Source of the DNA: Aminipila luticellarii
Lineage (GTDB): Bacteria; Bacillota; Clostridia; Peptostreptococcales; Anaerovoracaceae
DNA: 64,000 nucleotides
Reading direction: 5' to 3'
Assembly: GCF_004103735.1 (NCBI RefSeq)
Contig: NZ_CP035281.1
Coordinates: 1,798,001 to 1,862,000 of the forward strand
Under the pieces are notes generated by a model. That model was not told the origin of the DNA and did no database searches. It worked only from the letters and a program-made list of their open reading frames with translations. The stretch's first letter is position 1; every line of letters begins with the position of its first letter. Shown piece by piece: positions 8,742-18,341 of the stretch. The position numbers and the translations under genes were made by a program.

Positions 8742-10997
8742 TTACGGTATCAACCCTTTCAGCTTAGCTGTATGTACTGCCTGAAACCGATTATTGACTC
8801 CCAGTTTACTGTATATGTTTTTTACATGGAACTTGACTGTATTTAAAGAAATACTCAGATAGTCGGCAATTTCAGGATTTGCCTTTCCCTGTGCGATCAA
8901 ATTCAGCACCTCTGTTTCGGAAGCGGATAATCGGTCTTGTTTGCTTGGAAGAATCATATAAGAAGGATACATTACGGCTACCTTTTTAGCCGCTTCTTTT
9001 ACCCGCTTTAAATAATTTTTTGAAATGCTGCATCGTTCACCCATATTTTTGAGCATTTTATATAAGGATTCTCCCTGATCTGCGAAAAGGCGAATGTACC
9101 CGTACTTCTCCCCCTTTTCAAGAGCTTGACAAAGATAATCTTCTGCTTTTTCTTTTTGACCCAGTCTATGATAAACAATAGCTAACAGCATATCTAATTG
9201 AGCCAAATCTATATTTTTATGGAAAGCGGTATAGATGGGCCTGAGTTTTTCCGCCAGCCCTATGGCCGGATAGTATTTCTCCTGTAAAATATACGCCCTT
9301 AATTTTACATTATATCCGAATATATCCAGAGCGCAGAAGGCGGCATTTTCGTCCGGTGCTTCGTTTTTCAGCCAGTAGTCAATCCGTTCATAATCGTTTT
9401 GATACAGGGCTGCAAAGACGCATACCGCTTCCAAATGGGGATATAAAAAATCAGCATTTGCTTCTCTAATTTTATCTCCCATGCGGTTCAATATGGATTT
9501 TGCTGTGGCCGTTTCACCCAGCAGCATCATAATCCTCATCTGTACAGTCATAGCCGCAAACAAAATAAGAATGCTTCCCTTTTGTTCGATCAAAGAGATG
9601 GCTCCTGCAATCTGCACGAATGCCTCTTGAATTTTATCCTGCTGATAACAGCACTCCGCCGCCGCTACATCAGCTGCTCCAATTCCCACATCTCCATATA
9701 GGAAGATATTTAAAAGATCATTCGTGCTGCCGCTGCCTGACATAGCCATAGCCAAATAGGCCAATTTATTCCCGATTTCTGTTTTTTTATCCCCTTCCGG
9801 CAAGCCCTTCAACCGGTCTTCCAAATATTCCCGCCATGCGTCCGCTTCTTCCAAATGAAAGCTCAAGATTCCCAGCATTGCCATACCGCAGCACAGAGCC
9901 GGCTCTTCTTTGACCCTTTCCTCCGGCAAGTCGTAATAGTATTTTCTGTTTTTCCACAAATCCGCCTGTCCCGATTCGGAGGTTGAAAGCCGGATCAGAA
10001 TTCTCATGATGCTCTCATAGTCTTTAGCATTCCCATAGCACTCAAGAGCCTGCGAGATATCGTTGTTTTTTTCAAAATAACTTCCTGCCAGCTTGTAAAT
10101 TGCATTGCTTTCTTCGGTGGGTATACTCTTCTTTCTCACATATGTCAGATATTCTTTAAAAAAGGGATCCAACACGTAAACATCCGGAAGGAAAAAAGTT
10201 AAAAAGAATCCCCTTCTTCTAAAATCGTCTAAAATTTTAAAATTACCGGAGGAGCCTAAAAATAAATCCGCCTGATCTGCTGTCACACTATCAAAGCAGC
10301 CTATTTTTAAAAGGACCTCTCTCTCCGTCTGATCCAACTTGTCCAACAGCTCTGCGTCAAGGTACCGGTACAGACATTCCAATACCTTTAAACGGATATT
10401 TTTTGTATACGTCTCGCCCGATGCCTGCATGAGGCACGCCGTATATCGATAGCTTAATGCACAGCCCCTTTGCCTGACAGTCAGCTGAGAAACTTCTTGA
10501 TCGCTCAGAGATATGTTCCAAGTTTCAAAGTATTCCACAGTTTCGGACTCCGTAAATTTCAGCTGATCTATGCCGATCAAATGCACGGACAAGCCCACAT
10601 AAATGGATAAAGATTCTGGCAGCTCCGCCCTTGAAATAATCACGAACCGGCGAGTAGACTTCATGAGCATCAGGTTCATATAGCCCAGTTCTTCTTTATC
10701 CAGTAAGTCATAATGATCGATTACAATAAGCTTTTCCCCGGATTTTTCATTCATTTCGTTCAGTAAACTGTGGAAGATATCCTGCTTCTGTTTTTTTCTT
10801 TCTTCCAAACAAAACCATACAGCCTTATGCTTATACTGTATCAACCACTCTGCCACAGCCGTCGTTTTTCCCCATCCCATGTATGCGGAAATATATAGAA
10901 TCCTTCTCTTTTTAAAAGGCTCCTCAAAGATTTTCTGCAATCTGGGCCGAAAGACCATATTGGGTGGAAGCTCAGGAATGATCGTTTTTTCTGTCAT
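8742..10997 (-). CDS. large ATP-binding LuxR-family regulator (MalT/LAL type)
   Basis: This is probably a signal-dependent transcription activator of the STAND/LAL class. The 751 residues show an N-terminal P-loop (AYMGWGKTTAVAEW, about residue 40), a Walker B-like run KLIVIDHYDLLD, a long alpha-helical TPR-like middle, and a C-terminal LuxR helix-turn-helix (RLSASETEVLNLIAQGKANPE and LSISLNTVKFHVKNIYSKLG). The P-loop lacks the usual first glycine. MalT is the family model, but sequence does not reveal the inducer. It begins 11 bases after pfkA on the same strand with a good AGGAG site, so it is probably co-transcribed with dnaE-pfkA. A link to glycolytic control is only inference. Confidence 0.85.
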   Translation of the reverse strand: MTEKTIIPELPPNMVFRPRLQKIFEEPFKKRRILYISAYMGWGKTTAVAEWLIQYKHKAVWFCLEERKKQKQDIFHSLLNEMNEKSGEKLIVIDHYDLLDKEELGYMNLMLMKSTRRFVIISRAELPESLSIYVGLSVHLIGIDQLKFTESETVEYFETWNISLSDQEVSQLTVRQRGCALSYRYTACLMQASGETYTKNIRLKVLECLYRYLDAELLDKLDQTEREVLLKIGCFDSVTADQADLFLGSSGNFKILDDFRRRGFFLTFFLPDVYVLDPFFKEYLTYVRKKSIPTEESNAIYKLAGSYFEKNNDISQALECYGNAKDYESIMRILIRLSTSESGQADLWKNRKYYYDLPEERVKEEPALCCGMAMLGILSFHLEEADAWREYLEDRLKGLPEGDKKTEIGNKLAYLAMAMSGSGSTNDLLNIFLYGDVGIGAADVAAAECCYQQDKIQEAFVQIAGAISLIEQKGSILILFAAMTVQMRIMMLLGETATAKSILNRMGDKIREANADFLYPHLEAVCVFAALYQNDYERIDYWLKNEAPDENAAFCALDIFGYNVKLRAYILQEKYYPAIGLAEKLRPIYTAFHKNIDLAQLDMLLAIVYHRLGQKEKAEDYLCQALEKGEKYGYIRLFADQGESLYKMLKNMGERCSISKNYLKRVKEAAKKVAVMYPSYMILPSKQDRLSASETEVLNLIAQGKANPEIADYLSISLNTVKFHVKNIYSKLGVNNRFQAVHTAKLKGLIP

Positions 10998-11008
10998 AAA
11001 AGCATCTC

Positions 11009-11971
11009 CTAAATGGATAATATGTCTGCAAGCTCCATGACCTGCTTATCGTAATCCCGTTTCATTTTCAATGCATCCTCCAATTCGTAATGCACGATTT
11101 CACTACCATTGATACCAATAGCTCTGCTTTCACTGCCTTCTTGAAGCAGCTCCACCGCTTTATATGCCGTACGGCTTGCCAGCATTCTATCCCGGGCGGT
11201 AGGGGAACCGCCCCTTTGGATATATCCCAGAACAACTATTTTGGTTTCCATCCCGGTTCTTTCCGTCAGTGTGTCTGCCAAGTCCTGTGTGGACAGATCA
11301 ATTCCTTCAGCTTTTATGATAATGTTGTGCAGCTTTCCTCTATTTCTGCCTTGAACCATCTTCCGGCATATGGCATTAATGTCTACCCCCACCTCAGGAA
11401 TTAAAATCGTCTCGGCTCCGCCTGTAAGGCCTGCATAAAGAGCAATATCTCCGCAATGCCGGCCCATGACCTCGATCACGGTAGTCCGTTCATGAGAAGA
11501 GGAGGTATCGCGAATATTACTGATAGCAGAAAGTACCGTATTCACGGAGGTATCAAAGCCTATGGTATAATCGGTATAGCCTAAATCATTATCAATCGTG
11601 CCCGGAAGCCCCATAACCGTAATGCCCTGCTTGGACAGATCCAATCCGCCTTTTAAAGATCCATCTCCCCCAATGATGACAAGTCCATCTATCCCAAAGC
11701 TGTCCAGCATCTGGATCGCTCTTTTTTGACCCTCACTGGTCATAAACCGTTCACTTCTCGCCGTTCTTAAAATTGTACCGCCTTTGTGAAGAATATCTGA
11801 AACAGAGGAAATATTCATTTGCTTAATATCTCCGTCAATCAAGCCCTCATATCCCTTTTCAATTCCATATACGTCCATCCCTAAGTAAATAGCTCCTCTG
11901 ACTGCCGCTCGAATAGCTGCATTCATGCCCGGAGAGTCTCCGCCGCTTGTCAATACACCGATTTTCTTCAT
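11009..11971 (-). CDS. pfkA: ATP-dependent 6-phosphofructokinase
   Basis: PfkA phosphorylates fructose 6-phosphate with ATP, the committed glycolytic step. The start is placed at 11971 (MKKIGVLTSGGDSPGMNAAIR), which has GGAGGAG 8 bases upstream; an ATG 15 bases earlier would place this site inside the gene. The 320 residues match bacterial ATP-Pfk length. Motifs are the nucleotide loop GGDSPGMNAAI, LVIIGGDGSLKG, the catalytic GTIDND and the effector and substrate segment EVMGRHCGDIAL. The GGDGS glycine indicates ATP rather than pyrophosphate use. dnaE lies just upstream, a common arrangement in Firmicutes. Confidence 0.96.
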   Translation of the reverse strand: MKKIGVLTSGGDSPGMNAAIRAAVRGAIYLGMDVYGIEKGYEGLIDGDIKQMNISSVSDILHKGGTILRTARSERFMTSEGQKRAIQMLDSFGIDGLVIIGGDGSLKGGLDLSKQGITVMGLPGTIDNDLGYTDYTIGFDTSVNTVLSAISNIRDTSSSHERTTVIEVMGRHCGDIALYAGLTGGAETILIPEVGVDINAICRKMVQGRNRGKLHNIIIKAEGIDLSTQDLADTLTERTGMETKIVVLGYIQRGGSPTARDRMLASRTAYKAVELLQEGSESRAIGINGSEIVHYELEDALKMKRDYDKQVMELADILSI

Positions 11972-12031
11972 AACAATCTCCTCCAACTCTATATAGTATA
12001 GCCATTTATTTGTTTCCTATTTTTTAATAGA

Positions 12032-15000
12032 TCACGGCTTTACATTGTCTTTTCCCACCAGTACTTCTGCCGCGCGGATAAAAGCTTCGCTTGGATTCAC
12101 CCATAAATCTCGATTGGTTTTAAATTTTTTTCCGGACTTCTCCAGAAAAATCAGGACAGGCTTCGTCCCCTTGTTGGCCAAAATAAGTTCCTTGATAATA
12201 TTGAAGCACTTTTCTTCCTCCAACTCCTTGGGAACCTTTATTTTTACCAGACCTTCCTGTTCAGCATTATTGGAAGCTTCGAGATTGATAATTTTATCTG
12301 CCAGTATCTTAGGGGCTTCATCCTCTTTAAAATTAATGGTGCCTTTTATAGCAAGGATGCTTTCTTCTTTAATGAATTGCAGATATTTTTCATACACATT
12401 AGGAAATACCACCACTTCTATTTCCCCATATAAATCTTCTATATCCAGAAAAGCCATTTGTTTGTTGTTCTTGGTGACCAATATCTTCTTTCCGCTGACA
12501 ATCCCCGCAATAGTAGCCTTCATGCCATCGGTTATCTGATCATTGGTATCCGCATGCGCCAGATCTTCAGCCGTTATCGTAACGAGCTTTTCGATCTGCT
12601 CTTCATAATCCTTCAGGGGATGTCCGGTCAGATAGACACCCAGCATTTCTTTTTCCATGGTAATTAAAAGAGACTGTTGAAAATTTGCCACATCCGGAAG
12701 CTTTCCTGAAATGGATTTCAGCTCCATTTCATCACTGTTCAGCTGGAATAAGGACAACTGCCCTTCAATGTTTTTCTTTGAATTGTTCTGTGCGGATTCC
12801 AGCAGTCCCTCGTACACGGCAAGATGCTGCGCTCGGTTCTCGTTCAAACAGTCGAAGGCTCCGGCCTTTATAAGGCTTTCAATGGCTTTTTTATTGATTT
12901 CATGAATGTTTGCATTGGAAATAAATTGAAAAATGTCTTTCGGCATCCCTTTCTCTTCCCGGGACTTTATAATCTCATCAATCACTCCGGCACCGACATT
13001 TTTTACACCTAACAGTCCAAAACGGATCTTGCTGTCCACCACCGTGAATTTTTTACTGCTTTCCAGCACGCTGGGCGGTAACACCTCAATGCCCATTTCA
13101 TTGCAGTTCCGTATATACTTTGCAATCTGAACACCATCACCGATAACACTGGTCATGAGGGCAGCCATAAATTCCACGGGGTAATACGCCTTTAAATAGG
13201 CGGTTTCATACGCTACAACAGCATATGCCGCCGCATGAGATTTGTTAAAGGCATATTCCGCAAAGCTGACCATCTGATTAAATATTTCCTCGGCAATATT
13301 TTCAGGAATACCATTTCTCACGCACCCCATGATTTCAATATTTCCCTGTTCATCCTCTTTTCCATGAATAAAATATTCCTTTTCTTGAAGCATGACATCC
13401 ATCTTCTTTTTACTCATGGCACGGCGGACAAGGTCACTTCTGCCGTAGGTATAGCCCGCCAGATCCCGCACGATTTGCATGACCTGTTCCTGATATACCA
13501 GACAGCCATAGGTTACCGACAGAATGGGCTCCAGACTTTCATGAAGATATAGGATTTCTTCCGGATTTTTCTTGTTGGCTATATAATTGGGAATGGAAGC
13601 CATAGGTCCCGGTCTGTACAGGGAAATACCCGCTACAATATCTTCAAAGCAATCGGGTCTCAGGTTTTTCATAAACTGGGTCATTCCGCCGCTTTCAAGC
13701 TGGAACACACCTTGCGTGTTTCCGCCGGATATCATGTCATACGGCTTTGGATCATCATACGCCATTCTGGAAAAATCAATTTGAACCCCGTGATTTGCTT
13801 CAATCATTTCAAGGGCATCCCGGATGACCGTCAGCGTTCGAAGCCCTAAAAAGTCCATTTTCAACAGCCCCAATTCCTCAATTGTAGTCATGGTAAACTG
13901 CGTGGAAATACCTTTATCTGCCAAATAGAGCGGAACATACTCGTCGATGCTCTTCTTGGAAATCACCACCCCCGCCGCATGGGTGGAGGCATGTCTCGGC
14001 ATGCCTTCCAGGGCTTTTGCCATATCAATGACCTGCGCCACCCGTTTGTCCCGGTCATAGGCGGCTTTTAATTCGGGATTCAGTTCCAGCGCCTTACCAA
14101 TGGTCATCTTTAAATCAAAAGGAATCGCTTTGGCTATGGCGTCGGTCTCCGCATAACTCATATTTAAAGCCCGCCCCACATCCCGGACGGCGGCCTTTGC
14201 CTTCATGGTTCCAAAGGTTATAATCTGAGCGACCTTATCTTCTCCATATTTTTCTATAACGTAATTGATGACCTCCTGCCTTCTTTCATAGCAGAAATCA
14301 ATATCGATATCCGGCATACTGACTCTTTCCGGATTTAAAAAACGTTCAAAAATCAGAGAATATTTGATGGGATCTATATCCGTAATTTTAAGGGCATAGG
14401 CTACAATACTCCCAGCTGCCGAACCTCTTCCCGGTCCCACCATGATCTTATTTTTCTTCGCATAGTTTATAAAATCCCAGACAATGAGGAAGTATTCCAC
14501 ATAGCCCATCGATATAATGACGGAGAGCTCATATTCAAACCGTTCTCGAATTTCAGGAGTTCCTTCTCCGTATCGATCCTTTAAACCTTCCTCACAAAGT
14601 TCCCGGAGATATAGGGTATTGTCTTTGCCATCAGGAGCCTTGAACTCAGGCAGGTGAAGCTCTCCGAAGGTAAAGTCCACATTGCACTGGTCCGCAATGA
14701 TCTTCGTGTTTTCTATGGCTTCTGGAATTCCTGAAAAAATCACCCGCATTTCCTGTTCGGACTTCAAATAAAACTGATCGTTGGGAAAACGCATGCGCTT
14801 TTCATCATCCACATTGGTCGCTGTCTGTATGCACAGTAAAATATCATGAGCTACCGCGTCCTCCTGCCTTACGTAATGAACATCATTGGTGGCAACCAAA
14901 GGAATCCCCGTTTCAGTATGAATTCTCTTCATATCGTCCAGAATAGCATACTCTTCTTCCAAGCCCTGATCCTGCAATTCCAAATAAAAATTTCCTTCTC

Positions 15001-15496
15001 CAAAAATATCTAACAGCTCTAAGGCTTCTTCCTTCGCACCGCTATAATCCCGATTAAGCAGTTTCCTCTGAATATTTCCTGCCAGGCATGCAGATAAGGC
15101 TATAATGCCCTTATTGTGCTTTCTAAGAACATTTTTATCGATTCTGGGCTTGTAGTAGTATCCCTTTGTAAATCCCTCCGAAACGATTTTTATAAGGTTT
15201 TGATACCCTTCCTGATTTTTAGCCAGAAGAACCAGATGCCCTTGATATTTATCCTTGTCCGCATCCTTATCCAGCATGGTGCGCGCCGCCGTATAGACCT
15301 CACAGCCAATAATTGGTTTAATACCGTTCTTTAAAGCTTCTCTATAGAAATCAATAACACCAAACATCACCCCATGATCGGTTATAGCTATGGAATCCAT
15401 GCCGAGTTCTTTTGCTCTTGCTATTAAATCTTTTATTCTCGCAGCTCCGTCCAGCAGGCTGTATTCCGTATGTACATGAAGATGTGTAAATGCCAT
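12032..15496 (-). CDS. dnaE: DNA polymerase III alpha subunit (DnaE)
   Basis: This is a replicative or lagging-strand DNA polymerase of the C family. The 1154 residues contain an N-terminal PHP domain (FTHLHVHTEYSLLDG and ITDHGVMFGVIDFY), the polymerase palm with catalytic aspartates in SMPDIDIDFCYERRQ, GPGRGSAAGSIVAYAL, tandem fingers segments, and an OB-fold region near residue 1000 (ATIAGIVSGKKI). There is no 3'-5' exonuclease insertion, so it is DnaE rather than PolC. The RBS AAGGAG is well placed. It heads a probable dnaE-pfkA-LuxR transcript. Confidence 0.96.
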   Translation of the reverse strand: MAFTHLHVHTEYSLLDGAARIKDLIARAKELGMDSIAITDHGVMFGVIDFYREALKNGIKPIIGCEVYTAARTMLDKDADKDKYQGHLVLLAKNQEGYQNLIKIVSEGFTKGYYYKPRIDKNVLRKHNKGIIALSACLAGNIQRKLLNRDYSGAKEEALELLDIFGEGNFYLELQDQGLEEEYAILDDMKRIHTETGIPLVATNDVHYVRQEDAVAHDILLCIQTATNVDDEKRMRFPNDQFYLKSEQEMRVIFSGIPEAIENTKIIADQCNVDFTFGELHLPEFKAPDGKDNTLYLRELCEEGLKDRYGEGTPEIRERFEYELSVIISMGYVEYFLIVWDFINYAKKNKIMVGPGRGSAAGSIVAYALKITDIDPIKYSLIFERFLNPERVSMPDIDIDFCYERRQEVINYVIEKYGEDKVAQIITFGTMKAKAAVRDVGRALNMSYAETDAIAKAIPFDLKMTIGKALELNPELKAAYDRDKRVAQVIDMAKALEGMPRHASTHAAGVVISKKSIDEYVPLYLADKGISTQFTMTTIEELGLLKMDFLGLRTLTVIRDALEMIEANHGVQIDFSRMAYDDPKPYDMISGGNTQGVFQLESGGMTQFMKNLRPDCFEDIVAGISLYRPGPMASIPNYIANKKNPEEILYLHESLEPILSVTYGCLVYQEQVMQIVRDLAGYTYGRSDLVRRAMSKKKMDVMLQEKEYFIHGKEDEQGNIEIMGCVRNGIPENIAEEIFNQMVSFAEYAFNKSHAAAYAVVAYETAYLKAYYPVEFMAALMTSVIGDGVQIAKYIRNCNEMGIEVLPPSVLESSKKFTVVDSKIRFGLLGVKNVGAGVIDEIIKSREEKGMPKDIFQFISNANIHEINKKAIESLIKAGAFDCLNENRAQHLAVYEGLLESAQNNSKKNIEGQLSLFQLNSDEMELKSISGKLPDVANFQQSLLITMEKEMLGVYLTGHPLKDYEEQIEKLVTITAEDLAHADTNDQITDGMKATIAGIVSGKKILVTKNNKQMAFLDIEDLYGEIEVVVFPNVYEKYLQFIKEESILAIKGTINFKEDEAPKILADKIINLEASNNAEQEGLVKIKVPKELEEEKCFNIIKELILANKGTKPVLIFLEKSGKKFKTNRDLWVNPSEAFIRAAEVLVGKDNVKP

Positions 15497-15552
15497 TTTT
15501 TTCTCCTTCTTTAAATTGTCCTTAATTTATATATTTTACCACATTCTCTGCA

Positions 15553-15581
15553 TAAAAAAAAGACTCTGGGAGGCCTTTTTA
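15553..15581. terminator. probable bidirectional terminator
   Basis: An A-run followed by CTC, a three-base loop, GAG and a T-run forms a short hairpin with AAAAAG and CTTTTT outer arms. It sits just past the end of the GGDEF/EAL gene. The stem contains an imperfection, so confidence is moderate. Confidence 0.5.
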
Positions 15582-15590
15582 GTTCTTAAT

Positions 15591-17603
15591 TCAATCAACT
15601 AAGGTGTTTAGACTTTCCAGCGGCAGCGGCCTGTAATAATAGAATCCCTGAAAAACATCACACCCTGAAGCTTCTAATAAATCAACATTCTCTACCGTCT
15701 CAACCCCTTCACAAACAATGGTCGTATGCAGACCCTTCACCAGCTTTATCAGACCGACCAGCAGGTTCTCTTCCTCTTCCTCTGGATCTTTTTTCATAAA
15801 AGCCCGGTCGAACTTGACTTCATCAAACTTCATTGGGTAAAGTGCCTTTAACGAAGAATATCCACTGCCGAAATCATCCATAGAAACTCGATATCCCTGC
15901 GCGTGCAATCGGTCAATGAACCGCTCCGCAGAATAGATTTCTTTTATGTATGCACTTTCAGTCAGCTCAAAGGTAACCAGAGAGGTCGGTATGGGATATC
16001 GAGCGTGTATACGATTTACCCGTTCGATAAAATTCTCCTGCATCAGAAGATGTACCCGGGACACATTTATGGAAATTGGCAGAACTGCTTTTTTATTTAG
16101 TTGCCGGTTATAGAGATATTCAAACACTTTCTCATAAACGTAGAAATCCATGCCGATGACATCACCTGATTGTTCCAATATGGGCACAAATGTATCTGGG
16201 GAGAGAAACAGCCCGTCTCTCCTCTGCCAGCGGACAAGTGCCTCCGCTCCGCAAATTTGTTTATTACAGCAGGATATTTTAGGCTGGACATAAATCTGAA
16301 ATTCCTGATTTTCCAATGCCCTTTGAAAGGAATTGACAATGTCGCTGTGCAGCTTCATCTCTTGATTCAGCTCCTCAGAATAAACAACCATATTATTAAA
16401 AGCCGATTTTGAATTTTTACGTGCACAATCTGCATTGTTCAACATGGATTCCACCGATTCATGCAAATCGGAAATAAAATAAATTCCGCTTTTTATGATA
16501 AAACGGCTTCCCCGATAAGTGTTATCGACCATGGAAGAAAACCGCATATTCCAGCTGCGAATCAGCTTCACAGCTTCTTCCTCTGAAAGCTGGGAAAAGT
16601 CAGCCAAAAATGCAAAATTATCGGAATATAGCCGATAAGAGCATAAACAAAATGGCTGCCGATTTAATTCAATCGCAAATTGGCGAAGAATATTGTCCCC
16701 TTCCTTATGACCGTACAAGTCATTGAAGTAACGAAAATTATGAACGTCAGAGCAAACAATAGCCAAATGCGAATTGCCATTGTAGATCTGCAATACCTTT
16801 TCGACAGTAGAAACAAAGGTATCATGACCAAATGTACCGGTCAAATCATTTTTTTCTGCGGCATTCACTCGATTTGCGTCCAGTATTTTGCTGATTTGCT
16901 TTGTTTCCATAAACTCTCCGGACTTAATCATTTTTTTATTTTCATACATTCGTTTATCTGCTTCTTTAAGAAGCTCGTCCATTAAATAATAGTGCTCTCT
17001 GGTACTGATTGCATAGCCACACGCATAGCTGATACGTATCATACTGGTTTTATTGTTTTTTTCCGTCTCTCTGCTGAGACGTTCGAAAAATTTCAACATA
17101 TCTTTCTCTTCACAGCTCTGTATGATCACAATAAATTCATCTCCGCCGAAGCGGCCCAGAAAGTACTTCTTTTCGGCTGCTTGACGAAGTAAAACAACAA
17201 ACTCCTGAATAAGTCTGTCTCCCTCTTCGTGCCCATAAAAATCATTGACTTTTTTCAGATTGTTCAGATCAAACATAGCAAGCCCAATATCCAGTGTACT
17301 CTCGCGGCAATCCAGGCTATTCATTTGTTCCACACAAGCATGTTTATTCATAATTCCCGTGATATCCGTATAAGCATTCCTCTTCTGTGCATGATCCATG
17401 CTTTCTTTAAGAAAGGCTGCGGCCATCGCCGAGGTCCCGAGAAAAAGGGTGATAATTTGGCCATAATAGCAGACCTTATCTTTTCGAATAAATGCATGGA
17501 AAGATAAAGAGTCTTTCGATAAAATATAAATTTGAACCATACATATGAATGCTATAATTATTATGTTGATATATGGTAATACAACGGTGTATCTGTTTCT
17601 CAT
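15591..17603 (-). CDS. membrane GGDEF-GGDEF-EAL cyclic-di-GMP protein
   Basis: This protein probably makes or degrades cyclic di-GMP. The 670 residues have two N-terminal membrane segments (about 7-28 and 45-64). A first GGDEF domain has an intact GRFGGDEF at 151-157. A second GGDEF-like domain (about 250-410) has the motif replaced by RLYSDNF, so it is non-catalytic. An EAL domain from about 425 carries AEALVRW (EAL at 454-456), ELTES, DDFGSGYSS, CEGVET and QGFYYYRP, all consistent with active phosphodiesterase chemistry. No RxxD inhibitory site is evident before the first GGDEF. The net activity cannot be predicted. It appears to be its own transcription unit. Confidence 0.88.
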   Translation of the reverse strand: MRNRYTVVLPYINIIIIAFICMVQIYILSKDSLSFHAFIRKDKVCYYGQIITLFLGTSAMAAAFLKESMDHAQKRNAYTDITGIMNKHACVEQMNSLDCRESTLDIGLAMFDLNNLKKVNDFYGHEEGDRLIQEFVVLLRQAAEKKYFLGRFGGDEFIVIIQSCEEKDMLKFFERLSRETEKNNKTSMIRISYACGYAISTREHYYLMDELLKEADKRMYENKKMIKSGEFMETKQISKILDANRVNAAEKNDLTGTFGHDTFVSTVEKVLQIYNGNSHLAIVCSDVHNFRYFNDLYGHKEGDNILRQFAIELNRQPFCLCSYRLYSDNFAFLADFSQLSEEEAVKLIRSWNMRFSSMVDNTYRGSRFIIKSGIYFISDLHESVESMLNNADCARKNSKSAFNNMVVYSEELNQEMKLHSDIVNSFQRALENQEFQIYVQPKISCCNKQICGAEALVRWQRRDGLFLSPDTFVPILEQSGDVIGMDFYVYEKVFEYLYNRQLNKKAVLPISINVSRVHLLMQENFIERVNRIHARYPIPTSLVTFELTESAYIKEIYSAERFIDRLHAQGYRVSMDDFGSGYSSLKALYPMKFDEVKFDRAFMKKDPEEEEENLLVGLIKLVKGLHTTIVCEGVETVENVDLLEASGCDVFQGFYYYRPLPLESLNTLVD

Positions 17604-17613
17604 ACTCAGTCCT

Positions 17614-17826
17614 TTATTTTAAAATAATCTTTCTTCCAAATTCTTCTCCTATGCCAATTCGAGAGCCCTTTACATTTAGCAGAATATAATAATTAAACCT
17701 AGACACGACCACAACAACCGCATCCGGCACAAGTCCCAATCCTTCCAAAAAGTGTCTTTCCTTTTCCCCGCCTGCAATTCGGGCAATGATATATGGAACA
17801 CCTATTTCTGCTAACGATAACGGCAT
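17614..17826 (-). CDS. small FeoA-domain protein
   Basis: This 70-residue protein matches the FeoA SH3-like fold: MPLSLAEIGVPYIIARIAGG, then HFLEGLGLVPDAVVVVV, then a C-terminal strand pair ending LKGSRIGIGEE-like (NVKGSRIGIGEEFGRKIIL). FeoA proteins support ferrous iron uptake by FeoB or occur as free-standing metal-related accessories. No feoB lies nearby, so a role in iron transport is inference. GGGAGG precedes the ATG. A perfect 50-bp palindrome ends 21 bases upstream of the start and almost certainly controls the gene. Confidence 0.82.
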   Translation of the reverse strand: MPLSLAEIGVPYIIARIAGGEKERHFLEGLGLVPDAVVVVVSRFNYYILLNVKGSRIGIGEEFGRKIILK

Positions 17827-17847
17827 AAAGACCTCCCACCAAGCGCA

Positions 17848-17897
17848 TGATATATTATAACGTAGTTAGCTATAGCTAACTACGTTATAATATATCA
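17848..17897. promoter_or_regulatory. perfect 50-bp palindrome, probable metalloregulator operator and promoter
   Basis: Each 25-base half is the exact reverse complement of the other, with no spacer. The core reads AGTTAGCTATAGCTAACT. Each arm carries TATAAT, giving a -10 box in both directions. The core resembles the TTAG...CTAA symmetry of DtxR/IdeR-type operators, which fits the FeoA-like gene immediately downstream. It could also act as an RNA hairpin. Confidence 0.75.
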
Positions 17898-17928
17898 CAT
17901 TTACATTTATTGGTCAAGAATTCTTTGA

Positions 17929-18225
17929 TTATTCCTTGTCAGTCAGTGCCAAACGGTATGCCGCTCCCCTGTATTCCATCAGGAGATTTAAGTCTCTGCT
18001 GTTCTTTTCTTTCAGACCTCTATCCATTTTCAGCGTCCAGTCCTGAAAGCTCAAATCCTTTAATGGAATTTCCTTCACCGCTGCGAGCAGAGCCGGACTC
18101 AAAGCTTTGTCAAACCTTTCCTCCGAGACCACATACCTTCGTCCTGCACCGGTAAAAAGAATGCATATGACCACTGCCATAGCCAAGCACATTCCTTGAG
18201 ATTTTTTCTCAGATATCTTCGTCAC
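17929..18225 (-). CDS. small anchored or secreted protein of unknown function
   Basis: I do not recognise this 98-residue protein. It begins with basic residues (MTKISEKKSQ), followed by a hydrophobic stretch, GMCLAMAVVICILFTGAG, at about 11-28 that could be a signal peptide or membrane anchor. A mostly hydrophilic 70-residue tail includes ALSPALLAAVKEIPLKDLSF. The start is GTG at 18225, with GGGGG 8 bases upstream. It ends 31 bases before the palindrome that precedes the FeoA-like gene. The group II intron lies just upstream. Coding is supported by the good ribosome site and the lack of a better frame. Confidence 0.6.
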   Translation of the reverse strand: MTKISEKKSQGMCLAMAVVICILFTGAGRRYVVSEERFDKALSPALLAAVKEIPLKDLSFQDWTLKMDRGLKEKNSRDLNLLMEYRGAAYRLALTDKE

Positions 18226-18341
18226 AGTCGTACCCCCTAACTATTTCTCTGCCCGTTATTAAAAGCCCACTTATTATTATGAAGTACATGTCCCATGCAA
18301 TTCAACGGCTTGCGTTCCCAAATTTATCCCATATTGCGACA

